This document shows, piece after piece, positions 18,354 through 26,646 of a DNA stretch of 64,000 bases. A program made the position numbers and the translations under genes. The notes beneath the pieces were generated by a model that saw only the letters and a list, made by a program, of their open reading frames with translations, was not told the DNA's origin and did no database searches. Numbering within the stretch: position 1 is the first letter of the stretch; every line of letters begins with the position of its first letter. Source of the stretch: Nevskia sp035651715 (lineage in GTDB: Bacteria > Pseudomonadota > Gammaproteobacteria > Nevskiales > Nevskiaceae); contig DASRFD010000089.1 of the NCBI GenBank assembly GCA_035651715.1, positions 1-64,000 of the forward strand, written 5' to 3'.

Positions 18354-19364
18354 TCAGGGCGCGCCGACTTGCTGGTCGATGGCGCCGAAGATCGAGCGGC
18401 CTGCGGCGTCGAACATCTCGATGCGCACGCGGTCGCCGCGCTTGAGGAACGGCGTCTGCGGCTTGCCCTGCTGCAGGGTCTCGACGGTGCGCGCCTCGGC
18501 CAGGCAGGAATAGCCGACGCCGCCGTCCTCGACCCGCTGGCCGGGGCCGCCGTCGGCGCCGCGGTTGGAGACGGTGCCGCTGCCGATGATGGCGCCGGGG
18601 CCGAGCGCGCGGGTCCGGGCGGCGTGGGCGACCAGGGTGGGGAAGTCGAAGGTCATGTCGACGCCGGCGTCGGGATGGCCCAGCTCGCGGCCGTTGATCC
18701 GCGACTCCAGCGGGCGGTGCAGGCGGCCGCCGTCCCAGGCCGCGCCCAGCTCGTCGGGCGTCACCGCGCAGGGCGAAAAGGCGCTGCTCGGCTTGGATTG
18801 GAAAAAGCCGAAGCCCTTGGCCAGCTCGGCCGGGATCAGGCCGCGCAGCGAGACGTCGTTGACCAGCAGCAGCAGGCGGATCGCCGCGGCGGCCTGTGCC
18901 GGCGTGGCGCCGTAGGGCACGTCGCCGGTGATCACCGCCACCTCGGCTTCCAGATCGCAGCCCCAGCTTTCGTCGCCGAGCGGGATGTCCTGGGTCGGCG
19001 CCAGGAAGGTGTCGCTGCCGCCCTGGTACATCAGCGGGTCGGTCCAGAAGCTGGGCGGCATCTCGGCGCCGCGCGCCTTGCGCACCAGCTCGACATGGTT
19101 GACGTAGGCGCTGCCGTCGGCCCACTGGTAGGCGCGCGGCAGCGGCGCCAGGCAGTCCCCGGCCTTGAATTCCAGGGTGCCGGCGATCATGCCCTCGTCG
19201 AGCCGCGCGGCCAGGGCCTGCAGCTCGGGTGCGATGCTCTCCCAGTCGTCGAGCGCGGCCTGCAGGGTCTTCACGTGCGGCGCGGGCGCCGCGCGCGAAA
19301 GGTCGCGGCTCACCACGACCAGCCGGCCGTCACGCGTGCCGTCCTTGAGCGTTGCGAGTTTCAT
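18354..19364 (-). CDS. fahA: Fumarylacetoacetate hydrolase
   Basis: Cleaves fumarylacetoacetate to fumarate and acetoacetate, the last step of tyrosine catabolism. The 336-aa protein has the N-terminal FAA_hydrolase_N-like region and the metal-binding core (WGCDLEAEVAVITGDVPYG, LLVNDVSLRGL, AKGFGFFQSKPSSAFSPCAV, IIGSGTVSNR). The length suits the bacterial short FAH type. Lies 30 bases after the kinase gene of the CpxRA-like pair and just before maiA. Confidence 0.93.
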   Translation of the reverse strand: MKLATLKDGTRDGRLVVVSRDLSRAAPAPHVKTLQAALDDWESIAPELQALAARLDEGMIAGTLEFKAGDCLAPLPRAYQWADGSAYVNHVELVRKARGAEMPPSFWTDPLMYQGGSDTFLAPTQDIPLGDESWGCDLEAEVAVITGDVPYGATPAQAAAAIRLLLLVNDVSLRGLIPAELAKGFGFFQSKPSSAFSPCAVTPDELGAAWDGGRLHRPLESRINGRELGHPDAGVDMTFDFPTLVAHAARTRALGPGAIIGSGTVSNRGADGGPGQRVEDGGVGYSCLAEARTVETLQQGKPQTPFLKRGDRVRIEMFDAAGRSIFGAIDQQVGAP

Positions 19365-19394
19365 GCGGTTCCAATGCGGTGGGTTGCGGATAGT

Positions 19395-20825
19395 TTACGC
19401 CGCGGGCGCCGCCGCGCCCTTCACCCCGGCCAGCGGCAACGACAGCGTGATGCGCAGGCCGCCGTCGGCGGCGTTGCCGGCCCCCACTTCGCCGCCATGG
19501 GCGCGAGCGATGCGCTGCACGATGGCCAGGCCCAGGCCGTGGCCTTCGGCGCGGGCGCCGTTGGTGCCGCGGAAGAACGGCCGGAACAGCTTGCCGAGCT
19601 CGGCTTCGGGCACCCCCGGGCCGCGGTCGCGCACGCTCAGGCAGGCCTGGTCCCCGTCGCGGCGCAGGCTCACCAGGATTTCGCCGCCGCCGCCGAACTT
19701 GATGGCGTTGGACAGCAGGTTGTCCAGCGCCCGCGCCAGCAGCTGTGCGTTGCCGCTGGCTTCCAGCGGCTGCGGCGCCTCGAGCCGCAGTCGCGCACCG
19801 TGGGCGCCGGCTTCGAGTTCGGCCGCGCCGATGCACTCGGCGGCGAGCGCGGCGAGGTCGACCGGTTCGCGCGCCATGCCGGGCAGGTCGGCCTCCATGC
19901 GGGTCAGGGCCAGCAGTTCGCCGATCAGCAGGTCCAGGCGCGCGATTTCGTGCTCGGCGCGGTCGAAATGGCCGGCGGCGCCGCCGGCGCCTTCCTGCCG
20001 CGCCAGCTCCAGGATCAGCTGCAGCCGCGCCAGCGGCGAGCGCAGCTCGTGCGACACGTCCTGCAGCACCGCGCGCTCGTGCGCCACCAGCGCCTCGATG
20101 CGCCCGGCCATGTGGTTGAACTCGCGCGCCAGCAGCCCCAGCTCGTCCTGCGCCTGCAGGTAGCCGCCCTCGACCCGTGCCGTCAGGTCGCCCGCGGCCA
20201 TGCGCTGCGCCGCCTGCTGCAGCGCCGCCGCGGGCCTGGCGATGCCGCGCGCCACCCACCAGCCGACCACCATGATCGCCAGCATCGACAGGACGATCTG
20301 CATCCACACCAGCAGATGCAGCCGCGCATAGGGCGGGCGCGGCCCGCGCAGCGCCACCATCTGCCGTGTCACGCCGTCGCTGCCCACCACCTTCTGCCCC
20401 ACCAGCAGCACCTCCGGCACCGGCCGCAGCACGATGCTGTCGCTGTTCAGCAGCTGCGGCAGGTGGCGCTCCAGCGGCGGCAGCACCGGCCATTCGAGCA
20501 GGTCCTTGCCGTTCTCGTAGAGCCGCACCTGGAAGTGCTCCTCGCGCCGGGTCTGCTCGGCCCAGGCGACCAGGCCCTCGCGGCCGGCCTTGATATAGGC
20601 CTGGTCGGCGGCCTGGGCCAGCAGCGGCCAGTCGAGCTCGCCGCCGTAGGTGCGGCGCGCCAGGTCCTGCGTCAGCCAGACGCTGATCAGCATGGTGGCG
20701 ACGTTGGCCAGGCAGAACCACAGCAGCAGGCGGCGATAGAGCGGGCTCAAGGCTTGCGGGTCCGGGATGCGGCGGAGAAAGGTGCCGACGCCGCCCGGCA
20801 TTGCCCCCGGGGCGGACATCGCCAT
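19395..20825 (-). CDS. Membrane sensor histidine kinase, CpxA/RstB-like
   Basis: A 476-aa inner-membrane kinase. Transmembrane helix 1 spans about 33-51, a periplasmic sensor domain about 52-168, helix 2 about 171-194, then HAMP (about 195-248), phospho-acceptor H259 (DVSHELRSPLARLQL) and a HATPase domain (NLLSNAIKFGG, DRGPGVPEAELGKLF, GHGLGLAIVQRI). It follows its response regulator by 25 bases. The pair sits inside the tyrosine degradation cluster, between hmgA and fahA; whether it controls that pathway is not visible from the sequence. Confidence 0.9.
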   Translation of the reverse strand: MAMSAPGAMPGGVGTFLRRIPDPQALSPLYRRLLLWFCLANVATMLISVWLTQDLARRTYGGELDWPLLAQAADQAYIKAGREGLVAWAEQTRREEHFQVRLYENGKDLLEWPVLPPLERHLPQLLNSDSIVLRPVPEVLLVGQKVVGSDGVTRQMVALRGPRPPYARLHLLVWMQIVLSMLAIMVVGWWVARGIARPAAALQQAAQRMAAGDLTARVEGGYLQAQDELGLLAREFNHMAGRIEALVAHERAVLQDVSHELRSPLARLQLILELARQEGAGGAAGHFDRAEHEIARLDLLIGELLALTRMEADLPGMAREPVDLAALAAECIGAAELEAGAHGARLRLEAPQPLEASGNAQLLARALDNLLSNAIKFGGGGEILVSLRRDGDQACLSVRDRGPGVPEAELGKLFRPFFRGTNGARAEGHGLGLAIVQRIARAHGGEVGAGNAADGGLRITLSLPLAGVKGAAAPAA

Positions 20826-20850
20826 CCTAGCGTAGCGGAACCGCGGCGGT

Positions 20851-21540
20851 TCAGGCGGCGCGCTGCGCCACCAGCAGGTAGCCGGCGCCGCGCACCGCCT
20901 CGATCGCCGGGGCGCTGGCCGAGGCTTCCGACAGCTTGCGCCGCAGGCGGCTGACGTGGACGTCGACGCTGCGGTCGAAGCGCTCGATTTCGCGCCCCAG
21001 GGCGAGGCGGGTCAGGGTGGCCTTGCCCACCACCTCGCCGGCATGCTGCGCCAGGGTCAGCAGCAGGGCGAACTCGGCGCCGGTGAGGCGCAGTTCCTGG
21101 CCGTCGACCGCGGCGCGGCGCTCGGCCGGGTGCAGCTGCAGGTTGCCCAGGCTCAGCTCCTCCGCCGCCGGCAGCGACTGGCGCCGCAGCTGCGCGCGCA
21201 CCCGCGCCAGCAGCTCGCGCGGCAGGCACGGCTTGGACAGGTAGTCGTCGGCGCCCAGCTCCAGGCCGACCACCCGGTCCACCGGCTCGCCGCGCGCCGA
21301 CAGCATGATCACCGGCAGGCGGTGCTGCTGGCGCAGCTCGCGCAGGGTCTCCAGGCCGTCGCTGCCCGGCATCATCACGTCGAGGATCAGCAGCTCCGGG
21401 CGCAGCGCCGGGTCGCGCAGGCGCAGCAGGGCGGCCTCGCCGTCGTGCACCACGTCGACTTCGAAACCCTCGCGGCGCAGGTAGTCGGCCAGCAGCGCGC
21501 ACAGCTCGCGGTCGTCGTCGGCGATGAGGATGCGGGACAT
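20851..21540 (-). CDS. OmpR-family response regulator, CpxR-like
   Basis: A 229-aa DNA-binding response regulator: receiver domain with acidic pair D8-D10, acceptor D54 (LLILDVMMPGSDG) and lysine in YLSKPCLP, followed by a winged-helix domain (about 130-226; ERFDRSVDVHVSRLRRKL and GAGYLL). The start MSRILIADDDRELCALL resembles CpxR. An in-frame ATG at 21600 with a weak GAAG ribosome site would add 20 residues and is possible. Translated just before its kinase. Confidence 0.9.
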   Translation of the reverse strand: MSRILIADDDRELCALLADYLRREGFEVDVVHDGEAALLRLRDPALRPELLILDVMMPGSDGLETLRELRQQHRLPVIMLSARGEPVDRVVGLELGADDYLSKPCLPRELLARVRAQLRRQSLPAAEELSLGNLQLHPAERRAAVDGQELRLTGAEFALLLTLAQHAGEVVGKATLTRLALGREIERFDRSVDVHVSRLRRKLSEASASAPAIEAVRGAGYLLVAQRAA

Positions 21541-21678
21541 GGTCTTAATGTCGGGCCGTGCCGCGCCGGCTGCAACTTCGGTGGCCTTGGGTTTACCCAT
21601 CTTTACTTCGCATGGCGGCGGAGGCATCCATTCAGACCGGGCCGGGCGCCGCACAGTTCCGTGGTGCCCGCAACGCGG

Positions 21679-22815
21679 CTACTGGTGCTGCCAGCTGCGG
21701 TGGTAGTCGAGGAATTCCACCGCCGTCGCCGCCTCGTCGATCTCCAGCGCGTCGCGGGCGTCGATCATCACCGCGTATTCGTCGGTGCCCGGCTTGGTCT
21801 GCTGCAGCATGCGGCCGAGCGCCTTGGGATGGGGACCGTGGGTGAAGCCGCAAGGGTGCAGAGTGACCATGCCGGGGTGGATGTTGTCGCGCGAGAAGAA
21901 ATCGCCGGCGTGGTAGAAGATCACCTCGTCGAAGTCGTCGTTGTTGTGAAAGAACGGCACCTTGATCGCGCCCGGGTCGGTCTCGAACGGGCGCGGCGTG
22001 AAGGTGCAGACGACGAAGCGGCCGGCGACGAAGGTGGTATGGGCCGAGGGCGGCAGGTGGAAGCGGTGGCTCATCAGCGGGCGGATATCGCGCACGTTGA
22101 TGCGCACCGGGTGCAGCGAGCCGTGCCAGCCCACCGCGTCGAGCGGGTTGTAGGGATAGGTGACGGTGGAGATCTCGTCGCGGCGCTTGACCCGCACCGC
22201 CCAGTCGCGCTCCATCAGCGCGCCCTGCTGCTGCGCCTGGAAGGCGGCGTCGATGCGCGGCAGGTCGAGCATGGCCGGGTCGAACACGGCGTGCTCGCCG
22301 ACCAGGCCCTTGTCCGGCAGCATGTAGCTGGAGTTGGTGGCCTCGATCAGCAGCAGCTGCAGCGGCGCCTCGCACTCGACGCGCCACATGGTGCTGCGCG
22401 GCAGCACGATGTAGTCGCCGGCCTCGATCGCCAGGTGGCCGTAGTCGCAGTACAGGTCGCCGCGGCCGCTGTGCACGAACAGCAGCTCGTCGCCGTCGGC
22501 GTTGCGCGCCAGATGGTCCATCGAGGACCTGCAGGTCCAGATGCGCATGCGCAACGAAGCGTTGTGCAGCAGCAGGTCGGCGTCCCAGGGCGAGTGGCCA
22601 CGCGCCTTGAGCTTGACGCAGTCGAAGGCGCGCGGCCGCAGCGGCCCTTCCCACGACTTCCAGCCGGTCGGCGGCCGCGGGTGGTACATGTGCGTCGCCG
22701 GGCCGAAGAAGCCCTCCTTGCCCAGCTCGCGCTCGACCGTGCCGTCCGGCAGGTCGGCGTGGGCCTGGCGCGAGGCCAGGCCTTCGACGTGCGGGCGGTA
22801 GATCCACTTTTTCAT
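21679..22815 (-). CDS. hmgA: Homogentisate 1,2-dioxygenase, short form
   Basis: A cupin-fold iron dioxygenase that opens the homogentisate ring to maleylacetoacetate. The protein is 378 aa, shorter than the roughly 430 aa of the human and pseudomonad enzymes. The C-terminal metal site can be followed as FFHNNDDFDEVIFYH and LHPCGFTHGPHP, so the likely ligands are H290, E297 and H326. The H-to-E spacing is one residue longer than in the human enzyme. The neighbours hpd, fahA and maiA support the role. Confidence 0.85.
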   Translation of the reverse strand: MKKWIYRPHVEGLASRQAHADLPDGTVERELGKEGFFGPATHMYHPRPPTGWKSWEGPLRPRAFDCVKLKARGHSPWDADLLLHNASLRMRIWTCRSSMDHLARNADGDELLFVHSGRGDLYCDYGHLAIEAGDYIVLPRSTMWRVECEAPLQLLLIEATNSSYMLPDKGLVGEHAVFDPAMLDLPRIDAAFQAQQQGALMERDWAVRVKRRDEISTVTYPYNPLDAVGWHGSLHPVRINVRDIRPLMSHRFHLPPSAHTTFVAGRFVVCTFTPRPFETDPGAIKVPFFHNNDDFDEVIFYHAGDFFSRDNIHPGMVTLHPCGFTHGPHPKALGRMLQQTKPGTDEYAVMIDARDALEIDEAATAVEFLDYHRSWQHQ

Positions 22816-22894
22816 GCCTTCTCCTCCGGCGGCTCGTTCCTGGAGCGCTGCCCGGCAGCTGCGCTTACCTGCGCTCAGCCGCATCCTACAACGA

Positions 22895-23968
22895 CTACGC
22901 CGTCTCGGCCTTCAACACGCCGCGGCGGATCTGGTCTTCCTCGATGCTCTCGAACAGGGCCTTGAAGTTGCCCTCGCCGAAACCCTCGTTGCCCTTGCGC
23001 TGGATGATCTCGAAGAAGATCGGTCCGATCACGGTGGAGGTGAAGATCTGCAGCAGGATGCCGTCCTGCACGCTGCCGTCGATCAGCAGGCGCAGCTGCT
23101 TCAGGCGCGCCACGCTCTCGTGGTGGCCCGGCACCCGGCTGTCGATCTTCTCGTAGTAGGTTTCCGGCGTGTCCATGAACACCACGCCGCGGGCGCGCAG
23201 CGCCTCCACCGTGGCGTAGATGTCGTCGGTGGCCAGGGCCAGGTGCTGGATGCCTTCGCCGCGGTAGTCGCGGATGAATTCGGCGATCTGGCTCTTGTCG
23301 TCGGCGCTCTCGTTGATCGGGATGCGGATCTTGCCGCAGGGGCTGGTCAGGGCGCGCGAGAACAGGCCGGTCTGCTTGCCCTCGATGTCGAAGTAGCGGA
23401 TCTCGCGGAAATTGGCGATGCGCTCGTAGAAGCCCGCCCACAGGTTCATGTTGCCCTGCTCGACGTTGTGGGTCAGGTGGTCCAGGGTCTTCAGGCCGAC
23501 GCCCAGCGGGTTCTGCTCCGCGCCCTTCACCGGCACGAAGTCGACGTCGTAGATGGTGTGGGGGCCGTAGCGGTCGATGAAATACAGCACGCTGTTGCCG
23601 ATGCCGTACACCGCCGGCAGGTTCAGCTCCATGAAGCCGGGCTTGGTGTCGAACGGCACCGCGCCCTGCGCCACGGCATAGGCATGGGCCTTGGCCGCGT
23701 CCTCGACGCGCCAGCCCATGGCGCAGGCCGAGGGGCCGTGGGCCTGGGCGAACTGGGCGAAGTGGGTGTAGGGCGTGCCGTTGACCAGGAAGTTGATGTC
23801 GCCCTGGCGGAACAGGGTCACGTCCTTGCTGCGGTGGCGCGCCACGGCGGTGAAGCCGAGCAGCCCGAACAGCTGGTGCAGCTGCTCGATGCCGGCTTGG
23901 TTGGGGGCGGTGAATTCGACGAACTCGAAGCCGTCGGTGCGCAGGGGATTGGCGGTCTTGCTGCTCAT
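22895..23968 (-). CDS. hpd: 4-hydroxyphenylpyruvate dioxygenase
   Basis: Converts 4-hydroxyphenylpyruvate to homogentisate with loss of CO2, using Fe(II). The 357-aa protein has two vicinal-oxygen-chelate domains; the C-terminal one carries the facial triad H164 (LDHLTHNV), H242 (GIQHLALAT) and E320 (GPIFFEIIQRKG). The C-terminal helix GFGEGNFKALFESIE is typical. It lies between phhA and hmgA. Confidence 0.96.
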   Translation of the reverse strand: MSSKTANPLRTDGFEFVEFTAPNQAGIEQLHQLFGLLGFTAVARHRSKDVTLFRQGDINFLVNGTPYTHFAQFAQAHGPSACAMGWRVEDAAKAHAYAVAQGAVPFDTKPGFMELNLPAVYGIGNSVLYFIDRYGPHTIYDVDFVPVKGAEQNPLGVGLKTLDHLTHNVEQGNMNLWAGFYERIANFREIRYFDIEGKQTGLFSRALTSPCGKIRIPINESADDKSQIAEFIRDYRGEGIQHLALATDDIYATVEALRARGVVFMDTPETYYEKIDSRVPGHHESVARLKQLRLLIDGSVQDGILLQIFTSTVIGPIFFEIIQRKGNEGFGEGNFKALFESIEEDQIRRGVLKAETA

Positions 23969-24077
23969 CGGTGAATCTCCAGGAAGCTCGGCATTATTAC
24001 GACATCAAATCGTGTCGCTGGTTTGAAGGGCCGGACCGGGACGCCCGGCGGCCTCGGCCGGCAGGCTGCGGCGCCCT

Positions 24078-24878
24078 TCAGGCGGCCACGGGTTTCGGCG
24101 GGTAGAGCGGTGCGTGCAGGCCGAGGCGCTTGGCCTCCTGCACCAGGCCCATGATGTCGCGCCGGGTCAGCTCGTACAGCTCGCGCAGGTCTTCCAGCAC
24201 GTAGTACAGCGGCTGCATGATGTCGATGCGGTAGGGCGTGCGCAGCGCGTCGACGATGTCGAAGCGGCGGCGCAGCGGCTTGTCGCTGTGGCAGGCGTAC
24301 TCGGTCTCGCCGATCGACGACAGGATGCCGCCGCCGTAGATGCGCAGGGCGTCGCCCGGCTTCTGCAGCAGGCCGAACTCGACGGTGAACCAGTACATGC
24401 GTGCCAGGAACACGCGGTCCTCGCGGCTGGCGGCCAGGCCGAGCTTGCCGTAGGTGTGGGTGAACTCGGCGAAATACTTGTTGGTGAGCAGCGGCGTGTG
24501 GCCGAAGATCTCGTGGAAGATGTCCGGCTCCTGCAGGTAGTCCAGCTCCTCGCGGGTGCGGACGAAGGTCGCGGCCGGAAACTTGCGGTCGGCGAGCAGG
24601 GCGAAGAATTCGGAGAAAGGAATCAGCGCCGGCACATAGGCCACCTCCCAGCCGGTCTCGCGCTTCAGGCCCTGCGAGACTTCGGCCAGCTGCGGCACGC
24701 GGTCCTCCGGCAGACGCAGCAGCTCCATGCCCTGCATGAACTCGTCGCAAGCCTTGCCGCGGATCGCCTGTTTCTGGCGCGCGAACAGTTCCGCCCAGAT
24801 GGCGTTCTCCTCGGCGCTGTACGCGATCCGGCCGGACGCATCCGGCAGGCGCGAGACATATTTGGTCTGCTTGCCCAC
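24078..24878 (-). CDS. phhA: Phenylalanine 4-monooxygenase (GTG start)
   Basis: Pterin-dependent iron hydroxylase making tyrosine from phenylalanine. The catalytic iron ligands are H122, H127 (DIFHEIFGHTPLL) and E167 (FTVEFGLLQ). The start was set at a GTG because GGAGGAG sits just upstream with good spacing and the product (266 aa) then matches bacterial PhhA length; the frame stays open 14 codons further upstream without such support. No phhB (pterin dehydratase) is seen nearby. First gene of the cluster phhA-hpd-hmgA, divergent from the Lrp-type regulator. Confidence 0.95.
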   Translation of the reverse strand: MGKQTKYVSRLPDASGRIAYSAEENAIWAELFARQKQAIRGKACDEFMQGMELLRLPEDRVPQLAEVSQGLKRETGWEVAYVPALIPFSEFFALLADRKFPAATFVRTREELDYLQEPDIFHEIFGHTPLLTNKYFAEFTHTYGKLGLAASREDRVFLARMYWFTVEFGLLQKPGDALRIYGGGILSSIGETEYACHSDKPLRRRFDIVDALRTPYRIDIMQPLYYVLEDLRELYELTRRDIMGLVQEAKRLGLHAPLYPPKPVAA

Positions 24879-24982
24879 GATCTCCTCCTGCGCGGCGGGT
24901 GCCGGGCCGCACCGCACCACTTTACCGGGTATCGGCCGCCCGAACCTTGCGAAATCGCCGTGCGGAGTTAAGATTCGCGCAG

Positions 24983-24996
24983 TTATTCGCTAATAA
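24983..24996. promoter_or_regulatory. Palindrome in the phhA/lrp-type divergent promoter region
   Basis: TTATT-CGCT-AATAA is an AT-rich 5-4-5 inverted repeat in a 140-base divergent intergenic region that is otherwise GC-rich. It lies about 22 bases before the Lrp-type start and about 105 bases before phhA. AT-rich dyads of this kind suit Lrp/AsnC regulators, so it is a candidate operator for local and self control. Confidence 0.4.
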
Positions 24997-25018
24997 ACGG
25001 CCATTTGCCGGGTGAAAA

Positions 25019-25489
25019 ATGCGTGCAGAACTGGACCGTACCGACCTGCGCATGCTGCGCGAGCTGCAGCGCAACGGCCGCCTCCCGGTGGTGGACCTGG
25101 CGGAAAAGGTTTCACTCTCGCCCACCGCCTGCCAGCGGCGCCTGCGCCGGCTGGAGGACAGCGGCGTGATCGAGCGTTACACCGCGGTGCTGAGCCCGGC
25201 GGCGCTGGGCCAGCACATCCAGGCCTTCGTCCGCGTCAGCATCGAGCGCCAGTCCAAGGACGTGACCGAGGCCTTCGAGGCGGCGATCAAGCGCCAGCCG
25301 GAGGTGCGCGCCTGCTACGTCATGACCGGCGACCTCGACTTCCTGCTGCACGTGATGGTGCCCGACCTGCAGGCCTTCGCCGAGTTCTCGATGAAGGTGC
25401 TGATCGGCCTGCCGGGCGTGAAGGACGTGCGCTCCAGCCTGGTGCTGGAGGCGGTGAAGCAGGACGAGGGCATTCCGCTCAAATCCTGA
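25019..25489 (+). CDS. Lrp/AsnC family transcriptional regulator
   Basis: A 156-aa regulator with an N-terminal helix-turn-helix (LDRTDLRMLRELQRNGRLP, then VVDLAEKVSLSPTACQRRL, about residues 5-45) and a C-terminal RAM ligand-binding domain (about 70-150, GDLDFLLHVMVPDLQAFAEF). It is divergent from phhA and is the obvious candidate for sensing phenylalanine or tyrosine and switching the degradation cluster, by analogy with Lrp-type regulators next to phenylalanine or tyrosine genes elsewhere. The ligand cannot be read from sequence. Confidence 0.92.
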   Translation: MRAELDRTDLRMLRELQRNGRLPVVDLAEKVSLSPTACQRRLRRLEDSGVIERYTAVLSPAALGQHIQAFVRVSIERQSKDVTEAFEAAIKRQPEVRACYVMTGDLDFLLHVMVPDLQAFAEFSMKVLIGLPGVKDVRSSLVLEAVKQDEGIPLKS

Positions 25490-25568
25490 GCGCCGCCCGG
25501 GATGCGCTGCCGTGCATCGCACGGGTGCGCGGAATGCCCCGGCGCATGGGCGGGTCCTTGGCGGGCGC

Positions 25569-26180
25569 TCAGGCCGACAGCTCGTACGCCCGCGCCAGCC
25601 ACTCCCGCGTCTGCGCGTCGATGTCCGCCGCGCTGCTGACCGCAATGCGGTGCGTGATGCGGTCCTTCTTGGCAAAACCTCCGGTGTCGATCAGCCGCCC
25701 CTGGGCCTTGAGGCCGCCCAGGGCCAGGCCCAGGTCGAGGCGGGTGTTGGCGCCGGGCTTGAGCTGGGCCATGACGCGGCCGCGATAGACCGGCACGAAG
25801 GTCTTGCACGGACTCAGCTGCACGTCCCTGCCCAGCCCGAGGGCGCAGGCGGCCAGCTCCTCGTAGAGCGGGCGCAGGGCTGCCTTCGGGCCGGCGAAGA
25901 GGGCATCGACATAGCCCGGCGCGGCCCGCAGGTAGGCCTCGGCGCTGTAGACGTCCGCCCCCTGCACCGCGATTTCGGCGATCAGCCCGGCGTGCCCGGT
26001 GCCGAGCCGGTGCTCCTGCCGGAGCCAGGCCTGGATCGCCTTGGCGTCGGCCAGCCGCGCTCTCTTCGCCAGCGCGAGCCAGGCGTCGAGCGCGCGGCCG
26101 GTGGTGGCGGGCAGCTTGTCGACCATGGCCTGGGCGCGGGCCACGCCGGGGTGAACCTTGTACGCCGCCGCCTGGGCCAT
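25569..26180 (-). CDS. DUF4287/DUF5655 domain protein
   Basis: A 203-aa cytoplasmic protein of unknown function. The N-terminal third fits DUF4287 (ATTGRALDAWLALAKRARL, LRQEHRLGTGHAGLIAE) and the C-terminal part fits DUF5655 (YEELAACALGLGRDVQLSPCKTFVPVYRGR, LKPGANTRLDLGLALGG). No signal peptide or membrane helix. The start lies 8 bases after the DUF2214 gene, so it belongs to the pip-DUF2214 transcription unit. Confidence 0.8.
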   Translation of the reverse strand: MAQAAAYKVHPGVARAQAMVDKLPATTGRALDAWLALAKRARLADAKAIQAWLRQEHRLGTGHAGLIAEIAVQGADVYSAEAYLRAAPGYVDALFAGPKAALRPLYEELAACALGLGRDVQLSPCKTFVPVYRGRVMAQLKPGANTRLDLGLALGGLKAQGRLIDTGGFAKKDRITHRIAVSSAADIDAQTREWLARAYELSA

Positions 26181-26188
26181 CGCTGCTC

Positions 26189-26641
26189 CTAGAAGTGCAT
26201 GCCCCGGCTCATCATCACCCCGAACAGGGGCAGCAGCGGCAGCAGGTGCAGCTCGATCAGCACCCAGCGCCGCGCCCGCCTCACTTCCTCCGCCGGCACC
26301 GCATAGCCGGGCAGCTCGCGGTGGCGGCGCGCCCAGCGCAGGAACAGCACGGTGGGGATGATCGACATCAGGCCGATCAGCACGAACACGCCGATCTTGG
26401 CGTGGAACACCGGGTTGTGCGCGTAGTAGGCCCAGCCCTTGGCGCCCCACACGGCGCGCGACAGGCCGCTGGCCACCACGGCGATGGCGGACAGGCCCAC
26501 CCCCAGGTCCAGCCGCGCGATCCAGCGCGAGCTCTGCTGCGCCACCGACGGCCGCAGCAGCAGGGCCTCCGCCGACATCAGCGAGGCCAGCAGGAGGATG
26601 GCGATGAAGTGCAGATAGGCCAGCGCCGCATCGAGCAGCAT
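26189..26641 (-). CDS. DUF2214 family membrane protein
   Basis: A 150-aa inner-membrane protein with four predicted helices: about residues 5-24, 43-66, 80-102 and 128-147. A conserved-looking histidine sits in the first helix (LAYLHFIAILLLASL), and others occur near NPVFHAKIGVF and LIELHLLPLLPLFG, so haem b binding is conceivable but unproven. Lies 5 bases after pip. Function unknown. Confidence 0.75.
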   Translation of the reverse strand: MLLDAALAYLHFIAILLLASLMSAEALLLRPSVAQQSSRWIARLDLGVGLSAIAVVASGLSRAVWGAKGWAYYAHNPVFHAKIGVFVLIGLMSIIPTVLFLRWARRHRELPGYAVPAEEVRRARRWVLIELHLLPLLPLFGVMMSRGMHF

Positions 26642-26646
26642 GAGCG

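Noticed and set aside
20838..20852. GAACCG-CGG-CGGTTC hairpin between response regulator and kinase
   Set aside because: Short, no T run, inside a coupled gene pair; probably chance in GC-rich DNA.
18369..20954. 861-codon plus-strand frame across fahA and the kinase
   Set aside because: Antisense shadow; the minus-strand proteins have complete conserved motifs.
24878..24920. Fourteen-residue upstream extension of phhA
   Set aside because: The strong GGAGGAG site and usual family length support the GTG start at 24878.
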